Source: Solwaraspora sp. WMMD406 (GTDB taxonomy: Bacteria; Actinomycetota; Actinomycetes; Mycobacteriales; Micromonosporaceae). Taken from it: DNA of 64,000 bases. Location: contig NZ_JARUBF010000001.1 of NCBI RefSeq assembly GCF_029626025.1, forward strand, positions 5,612,001 to 5,676,000, written 5' to 3'. Below the pieces are notes generated by a model. That model did not search any database. It was not told the DNA's origin and worked only from the letters and a program-made list of their open reading frames with translations. The translations under genes were made by a program, and so were the position numbers. Every line of letters starts with the position of its first letter. Position 1 is the first letter of the stretch. This document shows, piece after piece, positions 39,397 to 51,235 of this stretch.

Positions 39397-40784
39397 CAGC
39401 GGTCCAGCATCTCCAGGACTTCGAACTCGGCGATCTCGGCCTTGCTGACCACGCCGCTCGCGTCGGGCAGGTCCAGCGCCAGCTGCCCGCCACCGATCGG
39501 ACGAATCCGGGTTACCCGGCTGCGCGGCTCCGGCTTGTTGACCCGGGTGACCACGTCGAGAAACACCGCGTCGGCCCGACCTCCGTCGCGGCCAGGTGCC
39601 AACGCCCGCAGGATCGCCGGCGAGTGGCTGCTCAGGATCAACTGGGTCAGCCGACGGCCGTCCGCTTCGTCGTGCTGCTCCAACGACCGGTCGACGAGCG
39701 CCCGCAGATACCGCACGAACTGGGCCAGCCGCTGCGGGAAGATGCCGTTCTCCGGCTCCTCGAAGCAGATCAGCCCGGCACCACGCGGATCGTAGAGCGC
39801 GGCGAGCAGCGCGATCGCCCGCAGCGTCCCGTCGGAGGCGACCCGGGCCGAGAACGGTGCCTCGTCGCGGGTCACCACCTCGACCTGCCGTTGCCGGCGT
39901 GCCTCGTCCTCGGCCAGCCGGACCCGGAGCACTCCGGGGATCACCGCCGCCACATCGGTGGACAGATCGTTCAGCGCGCCGTCGGGCCGATCGTCGGTGC
40001 CCGTCGCCGCCGCCAAGTAGCGCAACGTGTTCGCCAGATGGGCTCCGTTGGGCGCAAGGCTGTCTGGATCGTCGTACGAGTCCGGGGTACGCAACGCGCT
40101 GGGATCAAGGTGCAGCAACCGCCACGACTGCAGCTCCCGCTTGAGCGCGTACAGCAGCGGAAAGTCAGTGGCGGTAGTGAGGCTGGACAGCACGGTCGCG
40201 GTCGCCGCCGTCGCCGGCAGTTTCCGATTGCGGCCCGCGACCCTCGGCCGGATGAGGAAGACCGCGCGCCCCTGCTCGTCCTGCACGGTCTCCAGCAGTT
40301 CCCGGCGCTGGCCGCTGTAGTCGGCCAGTTCCCGCCACTGGCGGGTGCGGTTCTGCCAGGCGTCGTCGTCGGCCTGGCGAATCCGGTACGCCGCCTCCCG
40401 CACCACGTACGGCCGACGGGATCCGCCCGGCCCGGTCGACCGCAGCTCGATCGCCAGCTCATAGCGCAGTCGGGAGTGGTTCACCTCGGCGGTGTCGCCG
40501 AACGCGTCGGTCACCGACGGCCCCAGCAACACCTCGACCGCGAAGGTCATCACCGGCACCTGACTGCCATCGGTGTGCCGATGGAACAGGTCGGCGACGT
40601 CACCGCGCATCTGCTGGGCGGCCTCCAGTAACGGATCGTCGGCGAGCCGGGACAGGAACTGGATCGCGTCGAACAGGTTCGACTTACCGGCCGCGTTCCG
40701 CCCGATGATCACGAGAAACGGCGGCACGTCCAGCGTGAAGTCGCGGAACGACTTGAAACCGTCGATCTCGATCCGGGTCAGCAC
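39396..40784 (-). CDS. AAA/ABC-type ATPase (AAA_15/AAA_21, OLD/RecF-like), putative defence sensor
   Basis: ATPase of 462 residues. It opens MLTRIEIDGFKSFRDFTLDV, the RecF/OLD start, with Walker A GRNAAGKS (28-35). An ABC-like signature SDGTLRAIALLAAL is near residue 315, Walker B with two Glu in GLICFEEPENG about 338-347, and the switch His in LILSSHSPAIL about 383-393. The insert between Walker A and signature is helical and lacks long coiled coils, so this is not SMC/RecN. There is no TOPRIM domain in the same chain; that function appears to be split off into the next gene. It begins seven bases after gatA stops, so it is within the gat transcription unit. Comparable ATPases drive AbiL, PARIS and related systems. 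Confidence 0.88.
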   Translation of the reverse strand: MLTRIEIDGFKSFRDFTLDVPPFLVIIGRNAAGKSNLFDAIQFLSRLADDPLLEAAQQMRGDVADLFHRHTDGSQVPVMTFAVEVLLGPSVTDAFGDTAEVNHSRLRYELAIELRSTGPGGSRRPYVVREAAYRIRQADDDAWQNRTRQWRELADYSGQRRELLETVQDEQGRAVFLIRPRVAGRNRKLPATAATATVLSSLTTATDFPLLYALKRELQSWRLLHLDPSALRTPDSYDDPDSLAPNGAHLANTLRYLAAATGTDDRPDGALNDLSTDVAAVIPGVLRVRLAEDEARRQRQVEVVTRDEAPFSARVASDGTLRAIALLAALYDPRGAGLICFEEPENGIFPQRLAQFVRYLRALVDRSLEQHDEADGRRLTQLILSSHSPAILRALAPGRDGGRADAVFLDVVTRVNKPEPRSRVTRIRPIGGGQLALDLPDASGVVSKAEIAEFEVLEMLDR

Positions 40785-40791
40785 TCGCGGC

Positions 40792-42270
40792 TCAGAGCTC
40801 CGGCGGGGTGAGGGTGCCGACCGCCGACTCCAGGGCCGCCGCGACCCGGTACATCCGGTCGTCGGCCATCGTCGGCGCCATCACCTGCAACCCGACCGGC
40901 AGCCCGTCGGCCAGCCCGCACGGCACCGAGATGGCCGGGCCGCCGTACAGGTTGGTCGGGATGGTGAACAGGTCGGCCAGATACATCTGGTACGGATCGG
41001 CGGTGCGTGCCCCGAGCGGGAACGCCACGAACGGCGTCGTCGGCGAGATCAGTACGTCGACCTGCTCGAACGCGGCGGTGAAGTCCCGGGTGATCAGGGT
41101 ACGGACCTTCTGCGCCTGCCCGTAGTAGGCGTCGTAGTAGCCGCTGGACAGCGCGTACGTGCCGAGCATGATCCGCCGTTTGACCTCCGGGCCGAAGCCC
41201 TGGTCACGGGTCAGCGACATGACCTCTTCCAGCGACCGGTTGCCGTCGTCGCCGCTGCGCAGCCCGTACCGGACGCCGTCGTAGCGGGCCAGGTTGGACG
41301 AGCACTCGCTCGGCGCGATCAGGTAGTACGCCGGCAGCGCGTAGTCGAAGTGCGGGCAGGAGACCTCGACGACCTCGGCCCCGAGCTTGGTCAGCGCGTC
41401 GACGGCGTCGCGGAACGCGGCCTGCACGCCCGGCTCGACGCCTTCGCCGGTGGCGAACTGGGTGACCAGGCCGAGGCGGACCCCGGTCAGGTCGCCGGAG
41501 GCACCGGCGCGGGCGGCGGCGACGACCGGCGGTACGGCGGCCGGGATGGAGGTGGAGTCGCGCGGGTCGTGCCCGGCGATCGCCTCGTGCAGCAGCGCGG
41601 CGTCGAGCACGGTCCGGGCGCACGGGCCGGGGGTGTCCAGCGAGGAGGAGAAGGCGATCAGCCCGTACCGGGAGGTGCCGCCGTACGTCGGTTTGGCGCC
41701 GACCGTACCGGTGACCGCGCCCGGCTGGCGGATCGAGCCGCCGGTGTCGGTGCCGATCGCCAGCGGCGCGGTGTGGGCGGCGATCGCGGCCGCGCTGCCG
41801 CCGCCGGATCCGCCGGGGATCCGGGTCAGGTCCCACGGGTTGTACGTCGGCCCGTACGCCGAATACTCGGTCGACGAGCCCATCGCGAACTCGTCCATGT
41901 TGGTCTTGCCGAGGATCGGCATCCCGGCGGCGCGCAGCCGGGCGACGATCGTGGCGTCGTACGGCGGCCGCCAGCCGTCGAGGATCTTCGAGCCGGCGGT
42001 GGTCGGCACGCCCTTGGTGGTGACGACGTCCTTGACCGCGATCGGCACCCCGGCGAGGGGGCCGAGCGGCTGCCCGTCGGCGCGGGCGGCGTCGACAGCC
42101 TGGGCGGCGGCGAGCGCCCCCTCGGCGTCGACGTGCAGGTAGGCGTGCACCCGTTCGTCGACGGCGGTGATCCGGTCCAGGTGGGCGCGGGTCACCTCGA
42201 CAGCGCTGGTGCTGCCGTCGGCGATCAGGCCGGCGAGCTGCGCGGCGGTCATCCCGGTGAGTTCGGACAT
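40792..42270 (-). CDS. gatA: Asp-tRNA(Asn)/Glu-tRNA(Gln) amidotransferase subunit A
   Basis: Glutaminase/amidase subunit of GatCAB, 492 residues. It belongs to the amidase-signature family with the Ser-cisSer-Lys triad: Lys in [20 protein letters not shown], the Gly/Ser loop [13 protein letters not shown] (a variant of the common GGSSGGS, keeping the first Ser), and nucleophile Ser in [12 protein letters not shown]. The ammonia released is passed to GatB. ATG 42268-42270 lies three bases after the gatC stop. The ATPase gene follows after seven bases. Confidence 0.97.
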   Translation of the reverse strand: MSELTGMTAAQLAGLIADGSTSAVEVTRAHLDRITAVDERVHAYLHVDAEGALAAAQAVDAARADGQPLGPLAGVPIAVKDVVTTKGVPTTAGSKILDGWRPPYDATIVARLRAAGMPILGKTNMDEFAMGSSTEYSAYGPTYNPWDLTRIPGGSGGGSAAAIAAHTAPLAIGTDTGGSIRQPGAVTGTVGAKPTYGGTSRYGLIAFSSSLDTPGPCARTVLDAALLHEAIAGHDPRDSTSIPAAVPPVVAAARAGASGDLTGVRLGLVTQFATGEGVEPGVQAAFRDAVDALTKLGAEVVEVSCPHFDYALPAYYLIAPSECSSNLARYDGVRYGLRSGDDGNRSLEEVMSLTRDQGFGPEVKRRIMLGTYALSSGYYDAYYGQAQKVRTLITRDFTAAFEQVDVLISPTTPFVAFPLGARTADPYQMYLADLFTIPTNLYGGPAISVPCGLADGLPVGLQVMAPTMADDRMYRVAAALESAVGTLTPPEL

Positions 42271-42273
42271 GGC

Positions 42274-42573
42274 TCAGACCTCCTCGTCCAGGATGCGCGG
42301 CACCCGGAACCGGCCGTCCTCGGCGTCGGGAGCGGCGGCGAGCGCGGCGTCCCGGTCCAGGCCGGGGACGACGACGTCGTCGCGCAGGACGTTGGTCAGC
42401 GGCACCGAGTGCGAGGTGGGTGGGATGTCGTCGGCGGCGACCTCGCCGATCCGGGCCACGGACTGCAGGATGACGTCGAGCTGGCCGGCGAACGTCGCCA
42501 GTTCGTCCTCGGTCACGGCCAGCCGCGACAGTCGCGCCAGGTGCGCGACCTCCTCGCGGGAGATGGCGGCCAT
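42274..42573 (-). CDS. gatC: Asp-tRNA(Asn)/Glu-tRNA(Gln) amidotransferase subunit C
   Basis: Small stabilising subunit of GatCAB, 99 residues. The family pattern is complete: [40 protein letters not shown] and the C-terminal [20 protein letters not shown] with [12 protein letters not shown], which wraps the GatA-GatB interface. ATG 42571-42573 is preceded by AGGGGG; upstream open frame to 42675 is ignored because it is Arg-rich and lacks a ribosome site. First gene of the gatCA-(ATPase-TOPRIM)-gatB set. Confidence 0.95.
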   Translation of the reverse strand: MAAISREEVAHLARLSRLAVTEDELATFAGQLDVILQSVARIGEVAADDIPPTSHSVPLTNVLRDDVVVPGLDRDAALAAAPDAEDGRFRVPRILDEEV

Positions 42574-42714
42574 CTGCGCCCCCTTCGTACGGTGATCGAA
42601 TGGTCGTGCCGGATCCTCGACATCCTCGACGCGGCGTGACACGCCGACGATGACCCGAGCGAGTCTATTTGCCACCGGCGGCGGCGTGTCCCGCGACTCC
42701 CCCGATAGGTGCGA

Positions 42715-44817
42715 TCAACCGTCGGCGGTCGGGCCGGGTGAGACCGGGCGGTATCGGGCCAGCCAGCTGACCAGTTCGTCGGCCGGCATCGGCCGGGCGT
42801 AGAACCAGCCCTGGGCGACGTGGCAGCCCAGCGCGTGCAGCCGCCGCCAGGATGCCTCGTCTTCGACTCCTTCGGCCACCACCCGCAGACCCAACGCCCG
42901 GGCCAGCTCGATCACCGACCGGACGATCGCCGAGTCGTCGGCGTCGGTGGCCATGCCGAGGACGAACGAACGGTCCACCTTGACCTCGGACAGCGGTAGC
43001 CGGCGCAGGTGCTGCATCGACGAATAGCCGGTGCCGAAGTCGTCCAGGGCGATCGCCACCCCGATCGAGTCGAGCCGGGAGATGGTGGCCAGCACCCGCC
43101 GGGGGTCGGCCATCAGCGCGCCCTCGGTGATCTCCAGCTGGAGCTGCTCCGGTGACAGGTTGTGCCGGTTGAGCCGGTCGGCGATCTGGTCGGCGATCTC
43201 CCCGGTGTGCAGGTCCCGGACGCTGACGTTGACCGCCGCCCGCAGTTTGATCCCGGCCGCCGCCCACTTGGCGAGCTGGTCCACGACGTCGTCGACCACC
43301 CGGCGGGTCAGCAGTCGCATCACCGCGCTCTGCTCGGCGACCTTGATCAACTCTTCGGGGTCGACCATCCCCCGGCGCGGATGCCGCCACCGCAGCAGCG
43401 CCTCGACGCCGACGACCGCGCCGGTGGCGACCTCGATCTGCGGTTGGTAGTACATGGTGATCTCGCCGACGTCGTCGACCTCCCGGCCGGGGTCGGCGGC
43501 GTGCGCGCCGTTGACGTCGAGCACCCGGCGCAGGTCGGCCAGCAGGCTCAGCCGTTCCGGGGAGTTGTGATCGGACTCGGCGGCGTAGACGGCCGTGCCG
43601 TCCCCGGTGTCCTTCGCGTCGTACATCGCCACGTCGGCGTGCTGCAACAAGGTGGCGAAGTCGGTGCCGTGCTCGGGATAGACGGCGATGCCGACCGAGC
43701 CGCCGACGTCCAGCGGCAGCCCGTCCAGCGGCACCGGTTCGGCCAGCGCCGTGACGATCTGGTCGGCGATCTCGCGGGCCTGTTCCGCACCGGTGAGGCG
43801 GGTGGCCAGGATGGCGAACTCGTCGCCGCCGAGCCGGACCACCAGGTCCTGGGGTCGGACCACCATGGCCAGCCGGAGCCCGACCTCGACCAGCAGTCGA
43901 TCGCCGACGACGTGGCCGAGCGCGTCGTTGACATGCTTGAACCGGTCGAGGTCGAGCAGGAGCAACGCCATCCGGCCGTCCGGCGCGCCCCGGCGCGCCG
44001 CCTCGGCGTGCACCGGCAACTGGTCGGCGAATTCGCTGAGCAGGGCCTTGCGGTTGGCCAGCCCGGTGAGTGGATCGAGCCGGGCGGAGCGTTCCTGTTC
44101 GCTGGCCAACCACGCCATCCGGTACACCGCGTAGATCGGGACCAGGACCAGCGGAATCAACGCCGGGTCGGCCTGGGCGGCGACCACCAGGACCGGTCCG
44201 AGCAGCAGCAGCGCGCCGGTGGACAGCAGTTCGAAGCCGAGGCCACGGCGGGCCGCCCACCACCAGCGGCCGCCGAAGCGCAACCGGATCGCCAACGTCA
44301 CGGTGCTGTAGTTGACCGCCGACCAGACCGCCGCGGCACCGACGGCGGCCACCACGTCGCCCCACCGCAGGTCGCTCGTGCCGGCGAAGGCACCCGGACC
44401 GGCCAACGACGTCACCAGGTGCGCGGCGGCCAGCGCCAGCGCGTACTGGGCGCTGTTGAACACCGCCCGCCACGGCACGTGCCGGGCCCGCCAGGCGAAG
44501 ACCCCGACCGCGACCGCCTGGACGGCGACCGCCGGGCCCAACCCCCAGGCCAGCAGGATCGCGAAGGTGAAGCAGACCGACGGGAAGACTTCCGATCGGC
44601 GTCGCCGTCCGGGCGGGGTGAACGGCCGGGCGTCGCCCACCACGGCCAGGACGGCCATCAGCCAGAACGCCGCCGGCAGGTCCGGCACCTGGGCGGGGAG
44701 ATCCCGCAGCGGTACGGCGCAGACCGCGATCGCCGCCGCAGTGACGCCTCCGACGAAGCCGAAGAACATCGGCGCACGTTCTGGAGGAACGGAGTTCCGC
44801 AAAGCCGCGGCCTCCAT
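42715..44817 (-). CDS. Membrane GGDEF-EAL protein with intact I-site
   Basis: Cyclic-di-GMP protein of 700 residues. The N-terminal ~225 residues are a multi-pass membrane sensor of MASE type (FFGFVGGVTAAAIAVCAVPL first). The GGDEF domain is fully canonical: DLDRFKHVND, RLGGDEF, and product-inhibition site RPQD exactly five residues before GGDEF. The EAL domain keeps EAL in GVEALLRWRHP, LQLEITEGAL, DDFGTGYSSM and VKVDRSFV. Both activities are plausible, with feedback inhibition of the cyclase, unlike the other two GGDEF-EAL proteins here. ATG 44815-44817. It is downstream of ligA in the same direction but separated by 274 bases, so it is likely transcribed on its own. Confidence 0.93.
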   Translation of the reverse strand: MEAAALRNSVPPERAPMFFGFVGGVTAAAIAVCAVPLRDLPAQVPDLPAAFWLMAVLAVVGDARPFTPPGRRRRSEVFPSVCFTFAILLAWGLGPAVAVQAVAVGVFAWRARHVPWRAVFNSAQYALALAAAHLVTSLAGPGAFAGTSDLRWGDVVAAVGAAAVWSAVNYSTVTLAIRLRFGGRWWWAARRGLGFELLSTGALLLLGPVLVVAAQADPALIPLVLVPIYAVYRMAWLASEQERSARLDPLTGLANRKALLSEFADQLPVHAEAARRGAPDGRMALLLLDLDRFKHVNDALGHVVGDRLLVEVGLRLAMVVRPQDLVVRLGGDEFAILATRLTGAEQAREIADQIVTALAEPVPLDGLPLDVGGSVGIAVYPEHGTDFATLLQHADVAMYDAKDTGDGTAVYAAESDHNSPERLSLLADLRRVLDVNGAHAADPGREVDDVGEITMYYQPQIEVATGAVVGVEALLRWRHPRRGMVDPEELIKVAEQSAVMRLLTRRVVDDVVDQLAKWAAAGIKLRAAVNVSVRDLHTGEIADQIADRLNRHNLSPEQLQLEITEGALMADPRRVLATISRLDSIGVAIALDDFGTGYSSMQHLRRLPLSEVKVDRSFVLGMATDADDSAIVRSVIELARALGLRVVAEGVEDEASWRRLHALGCHVAQGWFYARPMPADELVSWLARYRPVSPGPTADG

Positions 44818-45091
44818 GAGCCCTCCCGTCGCGCTCGCCTGGCCACCCGCACCTGTCGGCCTATCGGCGCTACCCCCCGGTGCCGCCGATGCTGTACACC
44901 TTATGAGGGCGGACCCGTCAGGTCAGGACCGAAGCGCGGTCGTGATTGATTTGAGACGCAGTCGATCGTGGCGTCCGGCGCGGATTAGCCGCCGAATAGG
45001 CCAATGTCCGTCGCCAATTGCTTCCCCCGGCGGGCCACCGCGCGTCACGCCCGGCACCGACCGGCTTGTCGCGCACCTGATGCCGACGGCG

Positions 45092-47242
<2,151 letters not shown>

Positions 47243-47293
47243 CTACCAGCGCACGGTAACGGTTCGCACCGACAACGACGTGCACGCCAGGTG

Positions 47294-47440
47294 TCAACCG
47301 CCCTGGACGACGCGGAACGCCGCCACCCCGGCACACCACAGGAAGCACAACACCAGCACCACCAGTACGACCACGACGAGCAGGCCGCGGTAGGTCGACC
47401 ACCAGCCCGGCCGGCCCGAACCGGCGTCGTCATGACTCAC
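47294..47440 (-). CDS. Small single-pass membrane protein, 48 aa
   Basis: Short reading frame with one strong membrane segment, LLVVVVLVVLVLCFLWCAGV at about residues 20-39, preceded by a polar Gly/Trp-rich start (SHDDAGSGRPGWWSTYRG) and a short cytoplasmic or external tail (FRVVQGG). GTG at 47440 has TACCGT seven bases upstream, the leaderless pattern seen elsewhere in the window. Located 75 bases before ligA in the same direction. Family unknown; support rests on the membrane segment, good codon use and the promoter spacing. Confidence 0.5.
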   Translation of the reverse strand: MSHDDAGSGRPGWWSTYRGLLVVVVLVVLVLCFLWCAGVAAFRVVQGG

Positions 47441-47470
47441 CCTGGCAACGGTAGTCGCTCAGCGGCCGCG

Positions 47471-47578
47471 AGTACGCCGGACGAGCCGGTGCCGACCTAC
47501 TGCGCGAATACGCCGGACGAGGCGGTGCCGACCTACTGCGCGAATACGCTGGACGAGCCGGCGCCGGTCTACTGGTCG
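47471..47578. repeat. 36-bp tandem repeat (three units) at the 3' end of the MetE-like gene
   Basis: Units at 47471-47506, 47507-47542 and 47543-47578 with a few substitutions. The right-hand unit includes the last codons and stop of the MetE-like gene (stop 47569-47571); the other two repeat that gene end downstream, each again carrying the stop triplet. Confidence 0.9.
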
Positions 47579-48579
47579 TCGGCCAGCCGTCGCCCCGCGT
47601 CCCGGCAGGCGGCGAGCGCGGCCCGCGCGTACCGGGGTGTGGCGCCGGCCAACCCGCACGCCGGCGTCACCACCACCTGAGCGGCGGCCCGTTCGGCCGC
47701 GAAACCCAGCTGTGACCACAGTGTCCGGATCCGTTCGGCGGCCGGCGCGGACTCCGGGTCGCGGCCGCCGCCCGGCGTCCCTGTCGCGGGCACCACCCCG
47801 GCGAACAGCCCCATCCCGGCGTCCAACGCCTCGCCCAGGGGGTCCAGCCGGTCGAGCCGGTCCAGGTCGATCGCGACCGCGACCGCTCCGGCGGCCCGGA
47901 TCATCGCCAGCGGTACGTCGGCCGCGCAGCAGTGCACCACCACCGGCGCACCCGCCGCGTCGACGACCACGCCGAGCAGTTCGCGCGCGGTCGCCTCCGG
48001 CACCGATCGGTAGGTGTGCAGCCCCGAGTCGGTCGGCAGCCGGCCGGCCAGCGCGGCGGGCAGCAGCGGTTCGTCGAGCTGCAGCAGCGGCTCGGCCCCG
48101 GGCACCCGGCGGCGGACCTCGTCGAGATGCGCCCGCAGTCCTTCGGCCAGCGACGCGGCCAGGTCACGGACCGCGCCGTGGTCGCGGATCAGCCGTCCGC
48201 CCAGTCCGACGTCGAGGCTGGCCGCGAGGGTCCACACGCCGGCGGCCTGCAGCTTGAGCGGCCCGGTGTAGCCGTCGGCTTGCTCGGTCAACTGGTCCAG
48301 GTCCCGCTCCCGCAGGTCGAGTGCGCGCCGCAGATCCCGGCCGGGGCGGGCGGCCACCCGCCAGTGTCCGGCGTACAGCTCGATCGGCAGGTCGACCAGG
48401 AAGCTCGCGCCGCGACCGATGATGTCCGCGCCCGGTCCGCGTGCCGGCAGTTCCGCCAGATGCGGCAGGTCCGCGAGCTCGCCGAGCACGGTCCGCTGGG
48501 CCTCGGCGACGTCGGTGCCGGGCAGCGAACCGATGCCGGTCGCGCTCCCGGCCGGCCAAGGCCACGATGGTGAGGTCAC
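47569..48579 (-). CDS. MetE-like (cobalamin-independent methionine synthase family) protein
   Basis: Protein of 336 residues corresponding to the C-terminal catalytic half of cobalamin-independent methionine synthase (UROD/MetE-like barrel). It begins SATGIGSLPGTD, the usual start of these short MetE-like proteins, and has LLQLDEPLLPA, zinc-site-like VVHCCAADVPLAMI and VTPACGLAG. The methyltransferase substrate is unknown; it is too short to be a full MetE (about 750 residues). GTG 48577-48579 has TAGAGT eight bases upstream and no ribosome site, suggesting a leaderless transcript. It follows mnmA by 54 bases. The 3' end including the stop is tandemly repeated. Confidence 0.87.
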   Translation of the reverse strand: MTSPSWPWPAGSATGIGSLPGTDVAEAQRTVLGELADLPHLAELPARGPGADIIGRGASFLVDLPIELYAGHWRVAARPGRDLRRALDLRERDLDQLTEQADGYTGPLKLQAAGVWTLAASLDVGLGGRLIRDHGAVRDLAASLAEGLRAHLDEVRRRVPGAEPLLQLDEPLLPAALAGRLPTDSGLHTYRSVPEATARELLGVVVDAAGAPVVVHCCAADVPLAMIRAAGAVAVAIDLDRLDRLDPLGEALDAGMGLFAGVVPATGTPGGGRDPESAPAAERIRTLWSQLGFAAERAAAQVVVTPACGLAGATPRYARAALAACRDAGRRLADDQ

Positions 48580-48611
48580 GTCCGACGACTCTACCGCCGG
48601 GGCGGCGGCGG

Positions 48612-48650
48612 TCAGTCGGTGATGGTGGACGGATCAGTCGGTGATGGTGG
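48612..48650. repeat. 22-bp-period tandem duplication of the mnmA 3' end
   Basis: TCAGTCGGTGATGGTGG occurs at 48612-48628 and 48634-48650. The right copy holds the mnmA stop (48634-48636); the left copy repeats the final codons and stop downstream of it. Confidence 0.85.
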
Positions 48651-49707
48651 CGGAGCCGAGGACGACGTCGCCGGCCGGCTCCGGGCGGTAGACCACCATC
48701 GCCTGGCCGGCCGCCACCCCACGGATGGGCTGCCGCAGCTCGGCGCGGATCCGCTCGCCGGTCACCTCGACCACCGCCGGCACCACCGAGCCGTGCGCCC
48801 GTACCTGGACCATGGCCTCGACCGGCCCGTCGGGCACCGGCCCACCGGTCCATACCGGACGGTTACCGGTAACGGTGGTGACGTCCAGCGCCTCCGCCGG
48901 GCCGACGGTCACGGTGTTGGTCGTCGGCGTGATCGACAGCACATAGCGGGGCCGTCCGTCGACCGCCGGCGCGCCGATGCCGAGCCCGCGTCGCTGGCCG
49001 ACCGTGAACGCGTACGCGCCGGAATGGCTGCCGACCACCGCGCCGCTGGTCACGTCGACGACGTCACCGGGAGCGCTGCCCAGCCGCTCGGCCAGGAAAC
49101 CCCGGGTGTCGCCGTCGGCGATGAAGCAGATGTCGTGCGAGTCGGGCTTGTCGGCCACGGCCAGCCCGCGCTCGGCGGCCTCGGCGCGCACCTGCGCCTT
49201 GGTGGTCCCGCCCAACGGGAAGATCGCCCGGTCCAGCTGGGCTCGGGTCAGCACGGCCAGCACGTACGACTGGTCCTTGGGCAGGTCGACGCTGCGCCGC
49301 AGCAGACCGTCGGCGCCCAGCCGGGCGTGGTGGCCGGTCACCACCGCGTCGAACCCCAGCGCGACCGCCCGGTCCAGCACCGCCGCGAACTTGATCTTCT
49401 CGTTGCAGCGCAGGCAGGGATTGGGGGTACGGCCGGCGGCGTACTCGGCGACGAAGTCGTCCACCACGTCGGCGTGGAACTGGTCGGCCATGTCCCACAT
49501 GTAGAACGGGATGCCGACCACGTCCGCCGCCCGGCGCGCGTCGCGGGCGTCCTCCACCGTGCAGCAGCCGCGCGCACCGGTCCGATAGGTCTGCGGGTTA
49601 CGGGCCAACGCCAGATGTACGCCGGTCACGTCGTGCCCGGCCGCCACCGCCCGCGCGGCGGCCACCGCCGAATCGACGCCGCCGGACATCGCTGCCAGCA
49701 CCCGCAC
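48634..49707 (-). CDS. mnmA: tRNA-specific 2-thiouridylase
   Basis: Installs the 2-thio group on wobble uridine 34 of Lys, Glu and Gln tRNAs, using sulfur relayed from a cysteine desulfurase. The 357-residue product has the PP-loop [14 protein letters not shown] at residues 5-18, the two catalytic cysteines in [14 protein letters not shown] and [10 protein letters not shown], and the family's [12 protein letters not shown]. It lies 86 bases after the cysteine desulfurase gene on the same strand, the classical iscS-mnmA pairing. ATG 49705-49707. Confidence 0.97.
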   Translation of the reverse strand: MRVLAAMSGGVDSAVAAARAVAAGHDVTGVHLALARNPQTYRTGARGCCTVEDARDARRAADVVGIPFYMWDMADQFHADVVDDFVAEYAAGRTPNPCLRCNEKIKFAAVLDRAVALGFDAVVTGHHARLGADGLLRRSVDLPKDQSYVLAVLTRAQLDRAIFPLGGTTKAQVRAEAAERGLAVADKPDSHDICFIADGDTRGFLAERLGSAPGDVVDVTSGAVVGSHSGAYAFTVGQRRGLGIGAPAVDGRPRYVLSITPTTNTVTVGPAEALDVTTVTGNRPVWTGGPVPDGPVEAMVQVRAHGSVVPAVVEVTGERIRAELRQPIRGVAAGQAMVVYRPEPAGDVVLGSATITD

Positions 49708-49793
49708 CGCTACCCACTCCGTCCTGTCGCCTCTGTCGAGGCTGTCGCCTTTCGTCGAGGGTAGCCTGTGCGCCGGTGGCCTGTGCGCCGCGC

Positions 49794-50990
49794 TCAGCCC
49801 GCCGTGGACTGACCGTGCTTGCCGCCCCGGACGGCGCCGGCCCGCCGGGCCCGGTCCACCGCACCCGGCAACGCCGTGATCAGAGCGTCGATGTCGGCCT
49901 GGGTCGAATCGTGCCCCAGGCTGAACCGCAGCGACGAACGCGCCCGGTCGTCGTCGGCCGCCATCGCGAGCAGCACGTGCGACGGCTGGGCCACCCCGGC
50001 GGAACAGGCCGATCCGGTGGAGCAGGCGATCCCCTGCGCGTCGAGCAGCAGCAGCAGCGCGTCGCCCTCACAGCCGGGGAACGAGAAGTGCGCGTTGCCG
50101 GGGAGCCGATCGACCGGGTCACCGTTGTAGATCGCGTCCGGCACGACCTGACCGACCCGGGCCACCAGGTCGTCGCGTAGGGACGCGACCCGGGCGGCGT
50201 GTTCGGCCTGCCGTTTCACCGCGATCTCGACGGCGACCGCGAACGCCGCGATGCCGGCGGTGTCGAGCGTCCCGGAACGCACGTCACGTTCCTGCCCGCC
50301 GCCGTGCAGCAGCGGACTGCAGGCCATGTCCCGACCGAGCAGCAGCGCACCGACCCCGGCCGGCCCGCCGAGCTTGTGCCCGCTGACGGTGAGCGCGCCG
50401 ACCCCGCTGGCCGCGAAGTCCACCGGCACCTGGCCGACCGCCTGGACCGCGTCGGTGTGCGACGGCACACCCGCCTCGACGGCGATCGCCGCGTGCGCGG
50501 CGATCGGCTGGATCGTGCCGACCTCGTTGTTGGCCCACATCACGGTGACCAAGGCGACGTCGTCGGCCCCGGCACTCAGCGCGGCCCGCAGCGTCTCGGG
50601 TGCGACCCGTCCGGCGGCGTCCACCGCGAGCCAGGTCACCTCGGCCTGTTCGTGCTCGGCCAGCCAGCTCACCGCGTCGAGTACGGCGTGGTGCTCGACC
50701 GCGCTGGCCAGGATCCGCCGTCGGCGCGGCTCCTCGGCGACCCGTGCCCAGTAGATGCCTTTGACGGCGAGATTGTCACTTTCGGTGCCGCCGCCGGTGA
50801 AGATCACTTCGGAGGGGCGGGCGCCGAGCGCGGCGGCGACCCGCTCGCGCGACTCCTCGACCGTACGCCGAGCTGCCCGCCCGGCGGCGTGCAGAGAGGA
50901 CGCGTTGCCGACCTGACGGGCGGTGGAGACGTACGCCTCCACCGACTCGTCGAGCATCGGCGTGGTCGCGGCATGATCGAGGTAGGCCAT
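49794..50990 (-). CDS. Cysteine desulfurase (IscS/NifS-like)
   Basis: PLP enzyme that converts cysteine to alanine and a protein persulfide for tRNA thiolation and Fe-S assembly, 398 residues. It begins [13 protein letters not shown]. The PLP lysine is in [13 protein letters not shown] (near residue 205), and the persulfide cysteine in [19 protein letters not shown] (near 328). The long loop after the active cysteine is of the IscS (class I) type. ATG 50988-50990; the upstream open frame is Arg/Pro-rich and not used. First gene of the desulfurase-mnmA-MetE-like series. Confidence 0.95.
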   Translation of the reverse strand: MAYLDHAATTPMLDESVEAYVSTARQVGNASSLHAAGRAARRTVEESRERVAAALGARPSEVIFTGGGTESDNLAVKGIYWARVAEEPRRRRILASAVEHHAVLDAVSWLAEHEQAEVTWLAVDAAGRVAPETLRAALSAGADDVALVTVMWANNEVGTIQPIAAHAAIAVEAGVPSHTDAVQAVGQVPVDFAASGVGALTVSGHKLGGPAGVGALLLGRDMACSPLLHGGGQERDVRSGTLDTAGIAAFAVAVEIAVKRQAEHAARVASLRDDLVARVGQVVPDAIYNGDPVDRLPGNAHFSFPGCEGDALLLLLDAQGIACSTGSACSAGVAQPSHVLLAMAADDDRARSSLRFSLGHDSTQADIDALITALPGAVDRARRAGAVRGGKHGQSTAG

Positions 50991-51146
50991 CGTCAGCAAG
51001 CCTATCGGCCTTCTCGCAGCCAGCGACACGCGAGGCGGACGACCACCGGGCTCGCGCCGGCGGCACACTTCTCCCAGGCGACCAGGCCCGGCAATCCGGG
51101 ACGGCCTGCTGCGGGGCACCCTCTCTGGCTGACGCGCCGCTACGAC

Positions 51147-51180
51147 GCCGATAGCCGGGACCTGACCAGGTCCCGGCTAT
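51147..51180. terminator. 16-bp perfect hairpin downstream of etfA
   Basis: CGATAGCCGGGACCTG (51147-51162) and CAGGTCCCGGCTATCG (51165-51180) pair perfectly around two bases. It lies 55 bases past the etfA stop and about 155 bases before the cysteine desulfurase start. No U-tract. Likely ends the etfBA transcript. Confidence 0.7.
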
Positions 51181-51235
51181 CGATCACCCCGCCTCGGGTC
51201 GGCACGCCACCGGCGTCCGACCGTGCGTCAGCGGG

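Noticed and set aside
38702-39493. Alternative frame overlapping the TOPRIM-like gene
   Set aside because: Arg/Gly-rich shadow frame; the chosen frame has an ordered acidic-motif pattern and a start coupled to the ATPase stop.
47471-47578. Three 36-bp repeats resembling a mini CRISPR array
   Set aside because: Units are contiguous without spacers, are degenerate, and are duplications of the MetE-like gene end; no cas genes are present.
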